Part shown: positions 14,495 through 23,684 of the stretch, one piece after another
How the letters are laid out: the number at the start of each line of letters is the position of its first letter
Position numbering within the stretch: position 1 is the stretch's first letter
Assembly: GCF_001308875.1 (NCBI RefSeq)
Contig: NZ_KQ465106.1
Location: 186,001 to 250,000, forward strand
Direction of reading: 5' to 3'
Origin: Lysinibacillus sp. ZYM-1
GTDB lineage: Bacteria > Bacillota > Bacilli > Bacillales_A > Planococcaceae
Length of the DNA: 64,000 bases
The notes under the pieces: generated by a model
What the model was told of the DNA's origin: nothing
The model's input: only the letters and a program-made list of their open reading frames with translations
Database searches by the model: none
Made by a program: the position numbers and the translations under genes

Positions 14495-15610
14495 ATGGAA
14501 AATAAAAATTTACAATTAGTCATTCAATTGCGACATGAGTTACATGCGCATCCAGAATTATCAAATCATGAAGTATGGACGAAACAGTATTTAATGGAAT
14601 TTCTTAAGACCCATACAAATCTTGAAGTTGTTGATAGAGGGCGTTGGTTTTATGCCATTTACCACTCAAAGGTAGGCAAAAGGAATATAGCATTTCGGGC
14701 AGATTTTGATGCCCTTCCAATTGAAGAAACGATTGAACTTCCTTACGGTTCGAAGTATCCTGGTGTTTCTCATAAATGTGGTCATGATGGACATTCTTCA
14801 ACTCTATGCGGTTTTGCACTTGAAATCGATCAAAAAGGCTCGGACAATAATATATACTTTTTATTCCAACATGCCGAGGAAACGGGCGATGGTGCTGCTG
14901 AATGTGCAATCTTAATAGAAGAAAAGAAAATCGATGAGATTTTTGGATGGCATAATATGAGTGGTATACAAGAAAATACAGTCTATGTTATCAATGGAAC
15001 AGCTCAGTATGCATCAAAAGGGATGTCTATCTATATGGAGGGGATTCCTTCCCATGCCAGTGAACCAGAGAATGGCATTAACCCTGCTTTCGCCATAGCG
15101 AAAATTATTGATCGCATTCCAAGTTTTATTGATCCAACAAAAAACAAAGGTAATGTATTATGTACGGTCGTCCAAGTAGATCTAGGAGAGAAAGCTTTTG
15201 GGGTCAATGCTAGCAAAGGTACATTACGAATGACCATTCGAGCTCTTTATGAGGAAGAGATGGATAGACTTCAGCGTAGCTTAGAAAATCTAGCGCAAGC
15301 TGAGGCAGAAAAATATGGGTTGAAGGTTCGTTTTGAATACCAAGATGAATTCCCTGAAACGACTAATCATGAAGAGAGTTCAAATAAAATACGTCAGGTT
15401 TGTGCAAAGAAAAACATTCCGATGTTAGAGCTAAATGAGGCTTTCCGTGCTTCTGAAGATTTTGGTCATTATACGAAACTGACAAAAGGCTCTTACTGTT
15501 ATATAGGGAATGGAGAGGATTATCCAAATATACACACCTTTGAGTATGATTTTAAAGATGATCTGATCGAAACAGGCGTCGAATTATTTAAAGGGCTTGC
15601 GGAGTGCTAG
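14495..15610 (+). CDS. M20-family metallohydrolase (aminoacylase/amidohydrolase type)
   Basis: A 371-residue cytoplasmic dimetal hydrolase of the M20D type. Metal and catalytic motifs are visible: HELHAHPELS at the start, RADFDALPIEE, CGHDGHSST, QHAEETGDGAAEC with the catalytic Glu, and ASEDFGHY near the end; the lid dimerisation domain spans about residues 175-285. Relatives deacylate N-acyl amino acids or hydrolyse small amides. Together with the upstream permease and GntR regulator it suggests uptake and hydrolysis of an acylated amino acid or a dipeptide, but the substrate is inferred only. Confidence 0.88.
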   Translation: MENKNLQLVIQLRHELHAHPELSNHEVWTKQYLMEFLKTHTNLEVVDRGRWFYAIYHSKVGKRNIAFRADFDALPIEETIELPYGSKYPGVSHKCGHDGHSSTLCGFALEIDQKGSDNNIYFLFQHAEETGDGAAECAILIEEKKIDEIFGWHNMSGIQENTVYVINGTAQYASKGMSIYMEGIPSHASEPENGINPAFAIAKIIDRIPSFIDPTKNKGNVLCTVVQVDLGEKAFGVNASKGTLRMTIRALYEEEMDRLQRSLENLAQAEAEKYGLKVRFEYQDEFPETTNHEESSNKIRQVCAKKNIPMLELNEAFRASEDFGHYTKLTKGSYCYIGNGEDYPNIHTFEYDFKDDLIETGVELFKGLAEC

Positions 15611-15641
15611 AACGGCGTATCTAAGTTTAACTAATGTCGTA

Positions 15642-15695
15642 AAAATGGTTAGGAATTGCAATCAAGAGATTGCTCCTCCTAACCATTTTATTTTA
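15642..15695 (+). terminator. Terminator of the permease-hydrolase operon
   Basis: AAAATGGTTAGGA and TCCTAACCATTTT form a long stem around an inner GCAATC/GATTGC stem, followed by TATTTTA. Confidence 0.85.
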
Positions 15696-15702
15696 AATAA
15701 AG

Positions 15703-15999
15703 GTGAGAATGGAAGGATTTTTCCAAATTAAGGGTAGCAACTGTCCTCACTACGATGGAGAAATAGATAGAAGACCATCGTATCAGAAACTTATAGCTAC
15801 AACTAAAATAAAACCAGGAATTGCAACCGATGACGGAGTGGCGATTCATTTTATCAATCAAGAAATCCAACGTATTGTTAGTTCAAGACCAGATGCAAAG
15901 GCTTATAAGGTTTATTACGATAAGAAAATATTAGAGATAGAGTTAGAAACAAAGTATTTAGGTTGCCAAAAAGAACAGTCTTTCCCTCAAAAACTTTAA
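15703..15999 (+). pseudogene. Peptidase E (S51)-like protein, C-terminal fragment
   Basis: The 98-codon frame matches only the last third of the PepE/YgaJ class of glutamine-amidotransferase-like dipeptidases (NCPHYDGE, RRPSYQKLI, IKPGIATDDGVAIHF, SSRPDAKAYKVYY). The family is about 210-230 residues. The nucleophile Ser domain is missing, so the product should be inactive. The preceding bases end in the terminator of the M20 operon, so a deletion removed the 5' part. Confidence 0.7.
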
Positions 16000-16035
16000 A
16001 AGGAATCACCATTATGCAAGTGATCCCTTATTGGA
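15999..16035. terminator. Weak hairpin after the PepE fragment
   Basis: AAGGAATCAC and GTGATCCCTT arms with a 10-base loop and a short T-rich end. Confidence 0.4.
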
Positions 16036-16064
16036 TGATGATTATGCCAATTTGTTTGAAGCTT

Positions 16065-16199
16065 TTATTGAAATAATAGGAAGAACTGCGCCAATAAAAA
16101 AATAGGGACCCCTACAATTATTACGCCTGCAAAGAAATAACAAAATAGCATAAAAACATCGAAAATTGCACCGGATAAATCATCAATGAATTTTAACAT
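16065..16199 (-). CDS. Small membrane peptide, 44 residues
   Basis: The peptide starts MLKFIDDLSGAIFDVFMLFC and has a strongly hydrophobic remainder ending LAQFFLLFQ, giving one long or two short membrane helices. GGAGGG is 7 bases before this ATG; the longer frame above it has no site. No family was recognised. Confidence 0.5.
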   Translation of the reverse strand: MLKFIDDLSGAIFDVFMLFCYFFAGVIIVGVPIFLLAQFFLLFQ

Positions 16200-16395
16200 T
16201 TCATTTCCCTCCAAACATAAGAAGTAAGGTACTGATATGTTGCGAAAAGAGAAAAGCCTCAACGCCATTGTTGAAGCTATAAAATCTTACGAAAGTTATT
16301 ACTGTATAAACAATACTAGCATTCCTCAAAAAGTATAACAAATAATAAGGACTATTCAGATAAATCAGAAAGAATAAATCTTATTGAGAAATAGT

Positions 16396-16848
16396 TTAGC
16401 AGTGATTTTCATCATCATGATCATATTGTAATGTCTTTTTTAAATAGTAATGTTTAAAATCTCTTCCTACTTGATCGAGCGTCCCATAAACTTCATAATC
16501 ATGATTTTCATAAAATGTTAAGGCTTGAAAGCTTAAGGTGTCAACTTTAATGAAATCACATTTGTGCTCTAATGCGATTTGCTCTATCGCTGCTAATAGT
16601 TTAGAACCATACCCTAGACCACGAAACGTTTCTTCTACCATCAATGTGTGTATTTCCAACCAGTTCCAGCAAATTTCACCGAGTATACCACCATAAACTT
16701 GATCGGCATGATCCGTTAGAAATAAATTAATTTCCTGATAGCGTCCTTGTAGATCTTTTGGAAAGTGTTCTACATTATATTCATAAAGCATGTGATTAAC
16801 ATAAGATTTGTTTTTTGCATGTAATTGTTGTGTGATTTGTAAGGACAT
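16396..16848 (-). CDS. GNAT N-acetyltransferase (150 aa)
   Basis: A single-domain GNAT protein. The acetyl-CoA loop is VEETFRGLGYGSKLLAAIEQ, preceded by the strand LEIHTLMV, and the C-terminal ALTFYENHDYEVYG matches the family ending. Its substrate is unknown. The gene is 3 bases downstream of another GNAT gene on the same strand, so the two are probably co-transcribed, but they are not close copies of each other. It ends in an Asp/His-rich tail (DHDDENHC). Confidence 0.85.
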   Translation of the reverse strand: MSLQITQQLHAKNKSYVNHMLYEYNVEHFPKDLQGRYQEINLFLTDHADQVYGGILGEICWNWLEIHTLMVEETFRGLGYGSKLLAAIEQIALEHKCDFIKVDTLSFQALTFYENHDYEVYGTLDQVGRDFKHYYLKKTLQYDHDDENHC

Positions 16849-16851
16849 TTT

Positions 16852-17406
16852 TTACTCCTTTAGTTGAAATGGTAAATCGCGTTTCCAAATCATATGATGA
16901 CTGTTTGATCCCCAAAAATGTTCAAGAACAAAGTCTGGTTGTCCAAACTTTTTCTGCCAAATCATTTGGGCTTGTTTGTATCCACTGTCTAAACAAAAGC
17001 TAGGGACATTTTTCAATACGAGCGTTGTTAGCATTTTTTTCATTAACTTCGTCCCAATACCACGATTTTGGTAGTTTGGATGAACATAAACGGTACCAAT
17101 TTCAGGACAATTCGACAGGTCTTCTTTGAGGGTTTGTTGAATGAAATCATTGGCCTCACCATATTCGATTGTGCCAATGATTTCTTTTGTTTCTTCATCC
17201 TCAGCCAACCAGAAAAATCTTTTTTGGCCCTGACTTTCTAAGTCATCAGCTAAGTATTTCTTTTTGGTTGCCCATTCATGATTTTGATCGTCTCCAAGCT
17301 CTGCAAGTCCTTCTTTAGCAAAAGTATCCTGAATGACATGTAAAAAGAATAGGTGTAACGCAGGTGTATCTGTTGACTCAGGGCGTCTTAAGATTATTTT
17401 TTTCAA
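16852..17406 (-). CDS. GNAT N-acetyltransferase (184 aa)
   Basis: A GNAT protein with the acetyl-CoA-binding segment VHPNYQNRGIGTKLMKKMLT following the strand PEIGTVYV. The N-terminus LRRPESTDTPALHLFFLHVI is typical of the fold. First gene of a two-gene GNAT operon, with GGAGAA upstream of its start. Acceptor substrate unknown. Confidence 0.85.
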   Translation of the reverse strand: MKKIILRRPESTDTPALHLFFLHVIQDTFAKEGLAELGDDQNHEWATKKKYLADDLESQGQKRFFWLAEDEETKEIIGTIEYGEANDFIQQTLKEDLSNCPEIGTVYVHPNYQNRGIGTKLMKKMLTTLVLKNVPSFCLDSGYKQAQMIWQKKFGQPDFVLEHFWGSNSHHMIWKRDLPFQLKE

Positions 17407-17647
17407 AAGAGAGTTCTCCTTTTACTTTTTTGTGATAGATCTGGTTTATGTGTTAATAATGAGCGAGCCAGTCATCATTTTTCGATATTAACCCATAGTC
17501 ATTGCGGTTTTTGTTAAATATAATAGGTTCATAGCCATATTGTTGAAATGATTATACTTGCGCACTTTTTAAAATTATAACATGTTCTCTGGAATTGGGT
17601 AATGATGGAATGTGATAAAATGCAAAGGCGTAAGGAGGAGATTATAT

Positions 17648-18412
17648 ATGAATGAATTAAATAGCGAACTAGAAGTAGTTATAGAGAAAATGCGTAGTTT
17701 CATTGAAGAAATTCAAGAACAAGATCCTGAATTTTATGCTGTGTATCCGATGGTTTTTCACGATCAAATAGAAAATGATATTAGTCGTTTTATGGATAGC
17801 CATTGGCGATTGCCAGATGAATATATATACTTTTTGAAACGTTATGTTGTGGAAGGAATTACATGGCGAACAGGTGCCTATATAAACCTACAAATATTGG
17901 GGGCTAGAGATTTAGTGCGAGGGCAGGAAGGTTACCATTATAATCCTGTGACCGAAGAGGTTATTTTAGATTGGCCACCGCATTATTTAGTCATTGCTAC
18001 AGATGAGGGAGATCCTTATTGTATAGATTTATCCAGAGAGGATACTGCCATTTTCACTGCCTATCATGGTACAGGTAGCTGGGATTTTACAATGGCCTAT
18101 GACAATCTAGTAGCGTTTCTTCAGAGTGTCCTCGTACCATCTAGTTTGGAGGAAGAACAACCAGAAGACCATTCTTACGATTACTATGAAATGTATATTA
18201 CTGGCGATGGCAAGGACAAGCTTAAAACTATATTATTGCTTAAAAAAATTTTCTCCTGCGATTATACACAAGCAAGAATTTTGTTAGAACAGACCCCTCT
18301 ATTAATTTTTAGGGGAGCTGAAACAGGTGCGTTAAAATTAGAGCAAGTACTAAAAGGGATTAGCGCGGGTTATCAAATAAAGAAAATCAGCTTAGCAGAA
18401 TTTTTAAAATAA
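17648..18412 (+). CDS. SMI1/KNR4 (SUKH) domain protein with C-terminal ribosomal L7/L12-like domain
   Basis: A 254-residue protein. The first roughly 160 residues have the SUKH pattern (WRLPDEYIYFLKRY, then YLVIATDEGDPYCIDL and the AYHGTGSWDFTMAYDNL closing element). The last 65 (DKLKTILLLKKIFSCDYTQA then RILLEQTPLLIFRG and LKGISAGYQIKKISL) look like the L7/L12 C-terminal fold. SUKH proteins include immunity proteins against contact-dependent or secreted nuclease toxins; no toxin gene is adjacent, so this may be an orphan immunity gene. The start has AAGGAGGA upstream; a longer frame from 17,612 was rejected for lack of a site. Confidence 0.75.
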   Translation: MNELNSELEVVIEKMRSFIEEIQEQDPEFYAVYPMVFHDQIENDISRFMDSHWRLPDEYIYFLKRYVVEGITWRTGAYINLQILGARDLVRGQEGYHYNPVTEEVILDWPPHYLVIATDEGDPYCIDLSREDTAIFTAYHGTGSWDFTMAYDNLVAFLQSVLVPSSLEEEQPEDHSYDYYEMYITGDGKDKLKTILLLKKIFSCDYTQARILLEQTPLLIFRGAETGALKLEQVLKGISAGYQIKKISLAEFLK

Positions 18413-18433
18413 TAGGAGAGCTTCATCAAAATC

Positions 18434-18466
18434 AAAAGGAATCACGTTGTGTGTGATTCCTTTTTG
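18434..18466 (+). terminator. Terminator after the SMI1/KNR4 gene
   Basis: AAAAGGAATCAC and GTGATTCCTTTTT arms with a 7-base loop; the reverse strand also has A/T tails, so it can serve the convergent chemoreceptor gene. Confidence 0.85.
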
Positions 18467-18471
18467 TAACA

Positions 18472-20205
18472 TTAAATTTTAAATTGTTGGACTAAACCAT
18501 TTAACTTTGTCGCTTGTTCTTTTAACAGTTTTGAGCTTTCTCCTACACTTTCCATAGAACTACTAGATTGTTCAGTAGTGGCAGTTACTTGTTCAATGCC
18601 GGCAGCTGTTTCTTCTGATACAGATGCAATAGTATCAATCGATGTATTGATAGCGTGTGTATTGTCTAAAACATTGCTCATGGAATTTGCCATGGAATCA
18701 ACTTTCTTACTTATCGTCTCAATTAGCTCTCTTAAATGGTTGAAGGCTACACCCATTACATCTATTTGCTGTGTTCCAAATGTCACCTTTTGATAGCTAT
18801 CTGCTAATGTTTTAACGACTTGATTTGATTCGGATTGTATATCGATTACAATCGTAGTGATGTTCGTAATTGATAGATGGACCTGATCTGCTAGCTTTCG
18901 TACTTCGTCAGCTACTACGGCAAAACCACGCCCATGTTCTCCGGCTCTTGCTGCTTCAATAGCTGCATTCAGTGCTAGCAGATTCGTTTGCTCTGATATA
19001 TCCTTAATAACGTTCACTAATTCAGTAATGCGATTAGCTTTTCGATCAAGTCCTTTCACCATTTCCAAGGAATTTTTAATTTGCGTATCAATTATGGTCA
19101 TTTGTTCAATTGAAGAGGACATATGTTGATTCCCTTCATCGGTGATCACTAACATTTTTTGAGATTGTTCTTTAATATTGTCTCCTTCTGTTGCTACAAC
19201 ATTGATGGTTTCAGAGAATTCACCTATTTGCTCTAATAATGAAGAGGCAGAATGTGCTTGTTCTTCTACACCATTGGAAATTTCATGCATCGTGATGGCA
19301 ATTTGTTTTGATCCCACACCAACTTCATCGGCGGTATGTGTCAATTCCTCACTCTGTACTGTGACCTGCTTAGAAACATTGGCGATGTCCCCAATCATAT
19401 TGGCTAGATTCGATTTTAACTGGATCAATGAATGGTTTAATTGACCAATTTCGTCTTTTCTGTGTAGATTGATTGTGTCAAAATGAAGATTTCCTTCTGC
19501 AATCTCACTTAGTTGATTAGTAATGATTTTGATTGGTGAAGCCAGATGCTTTGAAAATAACAGAGTAATGATTGTGCCAATGATTAAGAAAATGCCGATT
19601 GTCATCAGAACGGTATAAAGAATGGAGTCAACCGGTTTGTAGTAATCCATCGCATACGTCGTAGCAACAATAACCCAACCCCAATCAGGCTCCATTTTAC
19701 TATATGCTATCTTTTCTTCAATTTTTGATGTATTTGTTGGGTGTTCCCAGTGGTATGTTGTAAAAGTACCATCTAATTGCGAATGATTAATGATATCCTG
19801 TATATAAAGCTGTCCCTCCGCATCTTTCATGTCCCATGTATTTTCGTTTTCAAAAAGTGGACTTGCTACTTCAAGCCCTTGTTGATCTAAAACAAAGAAA
19901 TAACCGTTCTCACCTAAATCTACAGGGTTTTCAACTTCCCGTGTGCCATCCGCATTTTTTTTACCGATTAAAGCAATTTTTGCTTGCTCTTGTGCTTCTT
20001 CAAGTGTCATACTTCCTTTTTCGACTTCCTTATTCAAGCTATCGATCATTCTAATGGTCATTTCCACACTATTTTTCAGGGTAACTTGTCCTGAGTTTGT
20101 TAGATGTTCCTTCGATTGGCTGTAACCAACATACCCTATAATCAAAGAAGGAATTGCAAATAAAATCAATGATATACTAATGATTTTTTGTTTGATGGAT
20201 TTCAT
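18472..20205 (-). CDS. Methyl-accepting chemotaxis protein with single Cache domain
   Basis: A 577-residue membrane chemoreceptor. A transmembrane helix near residues 10-28 is followed by an extracellular single-Cache domain ([31 protein letters not shown]), a second helix (about 195-217), a HAMP region and the cytoplasmic signalling tip [20 protein letters not shown] then [19 protein letters not shown]. It relays ligand binding to CheA/CheW. The start MKSIKQK has GAAAGGAAG upstream; the frame runs 49 codons further up without a site. The ligand is unknown. Confidence 0.92.
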   Translation of the reverse strand: MKSIKQKIISISLILFAIPSLIIGYVGYSQSKEHLTNSGQVTLKNSVEMTIRMIDSLNKEVEKGSMTLEEAQEQAKIALIGKKNADGTREVENPVDLGENGYFFVLDQQGLEVASPLFENENTWDMKDAEGQLYIQDIINHSQLDGTFTTYHWEHPTNTSKIEEKIAYSKMEPDWGWVIVATTYAMDYYKPVDSILYTVLMTIGIFLIIGTIITLLFSKHLASPIKIITNQLSEIAEGNLHFDTINLHRKDEIGQLNHSLIQLKSNLANMIGDIANVSKQVTVQSEELTHTADEVGVGSKQIAITMHEISNGVEEQAHSASSLLEQIGEFSETINVVATEGDNIKEQSQKMLVITDEGNQHMSSSIEQMTIIDTQIKNSLEMVKGLDRKANRITELVNVIKDISEQTNLLALNAAIEAARAGEHGRGFAVVADEVRKLADQVHLSITNITTIVIDIQSESNQVVKTLADSYQKVTFGTQQIDVMGVAFNHLRELIETISKKVDSMANSMSNVLDNTHAINTSIDTIASVSEETAAGIEQVTATTEQSSSSMESVGESSKLLKEQATKLNGLVQQFKI

Positions 20206-20370
20206 AAATAGCTTCCTTTCGTGATGAAATAAAAAATAGCTGTAGAAGGTATATCGGGAGGGGTTTTTTAATGTTAAGTTCTTTCGACTTACATATGAAA
20301 AATTGGTAAAAAAATCTAAAAAAGGTGTAAAATTATTAAAAATGACAATCAACTCGAAAGGATGAGTAGA

Positions 20371-20716
20371 GATGAAAATAAATAAAGCAATAGCACAGCA
20401 TTAACTATGGGGTACCCAGTGGATGGTTGGTATTTAGTTCAAAATAGTGAGCTCAGTGTCATTCATGAAAGGGTGCCACCTCATACAGGAGAAGTAAATC
20501 ACTACCATGATCATGCGCAGCAATTTTTTTAATTTTATCTGGAACAGCAACAATGGTGATGATGGACAGCGATTTGAATTAATGAGACATGAAGGAATTG
20601 AAATACCACCACATCAGCCACACCAAATGCGAAATGATTCGCAGGAGGATGTAGAATTTTTAGTTATTTCACAGCCAAATAGCAGAGGAGATCGAGAACA
20701 ATATTTAGACATCTAG
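20371..20716 (+). pseudogene. Cupin-domain protein, multiply frameshifted
   Basis: Fragments in different frames assemble into a small cupin: [11 protein letters not shown], then DGWYLVQNSELSVIHERVPP and HTGEVNHYHDHAQQFFYILS with the metal-binding His cluster, then RHEGIEIPPHQPHQMRNDSQ and EDVEFLVISQPNSRGDREQY. Stops and shifts occur near 20,404, 20,530 and 20,578. A ribosome site (GAGTAGAGATG) and start remain. Decay looks recent because most codons are still readable. Confidence 0.7.
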
Positions 20717-20800
20717 ATAGAACTTCATTCTTTTGCATGAAGACCATCTCTTCGTTGGACTTGTATAGTAGGGTTAACTAGATGCAAGGGGTGGATTTTT

Positions 20801-21499
20801 ATGAAAATTACAAAGGTCAAACTATTTGTCCATGATGTGCAAAAGATGCAGCAGTTTTATTGCGAGCAATTGGGATTTGCTTTGGTAAAAGGAGCAGAGG
20901 ACTATTTTACAATAGCTGTTGGTGAAAGTGAGATGACATTTGAGAAGATTTCTTCTCGTATCCAAAAACAGTACCATTTTGCTTTAAACATTCCAAGTAA
21001 CCTATTTCAACAGGCAAAGTTATGGGCCAAAGAAAGAGTGAGCTTACTATTTTCAGAAGGGCAAGATGAAGTATATTTTCAATTTTTAAAGGCTTACTCA
21101 TGTTATTTTTATGACCCAGAGGGCAATATTGTAGAGTTTATTTCTAGGCAGGAAGTGAATGAAAAATACCATACAACCATTTTTTCTATTGAACATGTAT
21201 TACATATCGCTGAAATCAACCTAACAACAGATGATATTCCAGCAGTAGCTAAAAAGCTAAACGAATATGGTATCAAGCCTATTAATAGCAACGACATTCA
21301 ACAAGATACCCTTAATTTTCTGGGTAACTATGAAGATGGAGCTAATATTCTAGTAGGACCAAGTGACCGACTGTGGTATTTTTCTGATAAGAAAGCGCGG
21401 ATCAGTCCAATATGTATAGAAATTAATGAAACTTTCCAATTAATAATGAATGAAAAAGGGCATTTAACTGTCGCACAAGGTGATATCCTTAATCGTTGA
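20801..21499 (+). CDS. VOC-superfamily (glyoxalase/ring-cleavage-like) protein
   Basis: A 232-residue protein. The first roughly 125 residues form one VOC module: MKITKVKLFVHDVQKMQQFY at the start, then YCEQLGFALV, the paired strand with FYDPEGNIVEFI. The second half repeats the strand order more loosely (HVLHIAEINLTTDDIPAVAK, then GANILVGPSDRLWYF). Such two-module proteins bind a metal and act on small ligands, or confer resistance to electrophiles or antibiotics. AAGGGGTGG precedes the ATG. Reaction unknown. Confidence 0.8.
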   Translation: MKITKVKLFVHDVQKMQQFYCEQLGFALVKGAEDYFTIAVGESEMTFEKISSRIQKQYHFALNIPSNLFQQAKLWAKERVSLLFSEGQDEVYFQFLKAYSCYFYDPEGNIVEFISRQEVNEKYHTTIFSIEHVLHIAEINLTTDDIPAVAKKLNEYGIKPINSNDIQQDTLNFLGNYEDGANILVGPSDRLWYFSDKKARISPICIEINETFQLIMNEKGHLTVAQGDILNR

Positions 21500-21555
21500 C
21501 TGAATAAACATTCGTTATATTGTATTTTTAATCAAAAAAGTATGGAGGGTATTAC

Positions 21556-21944
21556 ATGTATATGATAAGTGCATTAAATCCGACCATGCAGTCGTATAAA
21601 ACATTACATCAAACAACTGGCTGGAATGCAAAAGGTCTTTATACGCAATTTGTAATATTGGTTTAGTACGTCTATTTATGATGGTGAAAACCTGATTGGC
21701 TATGGACGAATTGTTTCTGATGGCATCGATCAGAACTTTATCTGTGATGTGATGGTGCACCCTGATTTTCAACGAAAAGGAATCGGTACAATGGTGATGG
21801 AAACTTTATTAGAACATTGTCCAGCAGGAAAATATAAAATGGGTTCAATTATTTTGCGCTAAAGGAAAACAATCTTTTTATCAAAAGATTGGATTTAAGG
21901 AACGTGAAGAGAATGCCCCTGGCATGATGTTGTTTTATAGTTAA
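21556..21944 (+). pseudogene. GNAT acetyltransferase, frameshifted
   Basis: GGAGGG and ATG remain, and the frame begins MYMISALNPTMQSYKTLHQ. A shift near 21,655 leads to YDGENLIGYGRIVSDGIDQN and VHPDFQRKGIGTMVMETLL, the acetyl-CoA motif; a second shift near 21,855 leads to GKQSFYQKIGFKEREENAPG. The reconstructed protein of about 130 residues is a complete GNAT of the YkwB/YitI kind, now broken. Confidence 0.75.
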
Positions 21945-21965
21945 TTCATAAAGGAGCTAGAATCT

Positions 21966-22955
21966 TTGAAAGTTAAATCTCTTAAAATATATGAATTTGG
22001 AAATCCAAAGGAGGTATTAAGGGTTGAAAATAAAACCATCACATCTCCAAAACAACAGGAAATTCTTGTCCGTATGCTAGCAAGACCGATCAATCCTTCT
22101 GATCTAATACCGATATGGGGGAAATATGCTCATCGAATCACATTACCAACAGTCCCTGGCTATGAGGGCGTTGGGATTGTAGAGGCTGTCGGACCGCTTG
22201 TTTCGCCAAAGCTTCTCGGTCAACGAGTGTTACCTCTACGAGGAGAGGGAACTTGGCAAGAAGTGGTGAAAACACAAGCTGAATTTGCTGTAACTATTCC
22301 TACTGACATGGATAATTTTACTGCAGCTCAAATGTATATTAATCCCTTAACAGCCTTCGTAACTTGTACAGAGGTCCTTAAATTACGATCAAGTGATGTT
22401 TTATTAGTGAACGCCTGTGGCTCTGCTATCGGACATATTTATGCTCAATTTGCGAAATTGTTAGGTTTCCAACTAATTGCAGTGACAAGAAATGGTCAGC
22501 ATACAGAGACATTACAGCAACTCGGTGCAAAATATGTCATTGATACATCCCATATGCCACTATATGAAACCGTGATGGCATTAACAAATGGAAGAGGTGC
22601 GGATGCTGCTATTGATTCCATTGGAGGTGAAGCTGGCAATCAACTTGCTTTTTGTGTGAAACCCAGTGGGAAATTTTTAGCCATTGGCCTGTTATCAGGC
22701 GTACAGGTGAATTGGGCAAACATTGTGAAGGAAGCAAAGGTACATGCCATGATGTTTCATTTACGACACTGGCAACATCAGTCGTCGACAGAAAAGTGGC
22801 AACAATTCATGCAACAACTAATAAGCCTCGTTCATAATGGCTCATTAAAAATGATGGAAGTAAATACGTACTTTCCATTAATGGACATACACAAGGCCAT
22901 AGAAGCAGTTGAAGCTAGCAATACTAATAAAGGAAAAGTTTTTTTAACAATCTAA
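21966..22955 (+). CDS. Medium-chain dehydrogenase/reductase, quinone or 2-enoyl reductase type
   Basis: A 329-residue zinc-independent MDR enzyme. The N-terminal catalytic domain carries RPINPSDLIPIWGKY and PTVPGYEGVGIVEAVG; the Rossmann domain starts around VLLVNACGSAIGHIYAQFAK and continues through TNGRGADAAIDSIGGEAG. It should reduce an activated double bond of a quinone or enoyl compound with NAD(P)H. A TTG start with AAGGAG upstream is used. Adjacent genes are broken, so no pathway context is clear. Confidence 0.85.
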   Translation: MKVKSLKIYEFGNPKEVLRVENKTITSPKQQEILVRMLARPINPSDLIPIWGKYAHRITLPTVPGYEGVGIVEAVGPLVSPKLLGQRVLPLRGEGTWQEVVKTQAEFAVTIPTDMDNFTAAQMYINPLTAFVTCTEVLKLRSSDVLLVNACGSAIGHIYAQFAKLLGFQLIAVTRNGQHTETLQQLGAKYVIDTSHMPLYETVMALTNGRGADAAIDSIGGEAGNQLAFCVKPSGKFLAIGLLSGVQVNWANIVKEAKVHAMMFHLRHWQHQSSTEKWQQFMQQLISLVHNGSLKMMEVNTYFPLMDIHKAIEAVEASNTNKGKVFLTI

Positions 22956-23173
22956 AAATAAGAGAACATATTAACATCATAGCCGCACTTTGAGCTACTT
23001 ATGTTAGTGTGTTTTTTTATTGGAGGGGGATTATGTGTGAGGAAATCGCTTAAAACAAGAGTAACTATTCGTTAAGGTTTACCACCATCAAGTGAAGTAT
23101 TCTGATTAAAAGTGTTCAGACGTGTTTTATGGTATAATTTTTTGGAATATAAAGGCTTGAAGGAGTGAGGACA

Positions 23174-23602
23174 TTGTTAAAAACAGAGGTATTTGAACAA
23201 TTAAAAAAGGCCATGAAAGAAAAAGATATTTTAGCAAAGGGTGTATTAACTCTTTTAAAATCAGCTTTAGATTTGGCTGAAAAAGAAAAGGGAGCGGCTT
23301 TAACAGCTGAAGAAGAAATAGCTATTGTTAATCGAGAGGTTAAACAAACAAACCAGGCTTTAGAGGGTGCTCAAAAGGCAGAGCGAGCAGACCTGATTGA
23401 GAAAGAAGAAGCCAAATTGGTACTCTTGAAATCTTTCTTACCAAAGCAATTATCGGAACAAGAGATTGCTGAAAAATTAGTAGCAGCTGGTGTTGAAAAG
23501 GGAATGAATATGGGAGCGGCGATGAAAATTGCTAAACCATTACTTTCAGGTCAAGCTGAAGGCGCTGTTATTTCAAAAGTTGTGAAAAGTATTATTGCTT
23601 AA
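23174..23602 (+). CDS. yqeY: GatB/YqeY domain protein
   Basis: A 142-residue all-helical protein of the YqeY family, related to the tRNA-binding tail of GatB. Motifs include TLLKSALDLAEKEKG, LLKSFLPKQLSEQEI and the end GQAEGAVISKVVKSII. TTG at 23174 with AAGGAG 9 bases upstream is the preferred start; GTG at 23165 is the alternative. In B. subtilis yqeY follows rpsU, as I recall; here rpsU lies 26 kb away with no yqeY next to it, so this gene has moved or is a relocated paralogue. Confidence 0.88.
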   Translation: MLKTEVFEQLKKAMKEKDILAKGVLTLLKSALDLAEKEKGAALTAEEEIAIVNREVKQTNQALEGAQKAERADLIEKEEAKLVLLKSFLPKQLSEQEIAEKLVAAGVEKGMNMGAAMKIAKPLLSGQAEGAVISKVVKSIIA

Positions 23603-23634
23603 TCTTCTACCATCTAGGTAGAAGATTTTTTTGT
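23601..23634 (+). terminator. Terminator of yqeY
   Basis: AATCTTCTACC and GGTAGAAGATT form a perfect 11-bp stem followed by seven T. Confidence 0.92.
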
Positions 23635-23641
23635 ATTTCTT

Positions 23642-23676
23642 AAAAAACCGCTACGCCTAAGTCAGGCATAGCGGAA
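23642..23676 (-). terminator. Terminator of the minus-strand chemoreceptor gene
   Basis: CCGCTACGCCT and AGGCATAGCGG arms are preceded by six A, read as a T run on the minus strand. Confidence 0.85.
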
Positions 23677-23684
23677 ATGTTTAA

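Noticed and set aside
16396-17406. Two adjacent GNAT genes as a possible toxin-antitoxin pair
   Set aside because: Both are full acetyltransferases and neither is accompanied by a small DNA-binding antitoxin of the RHH type.
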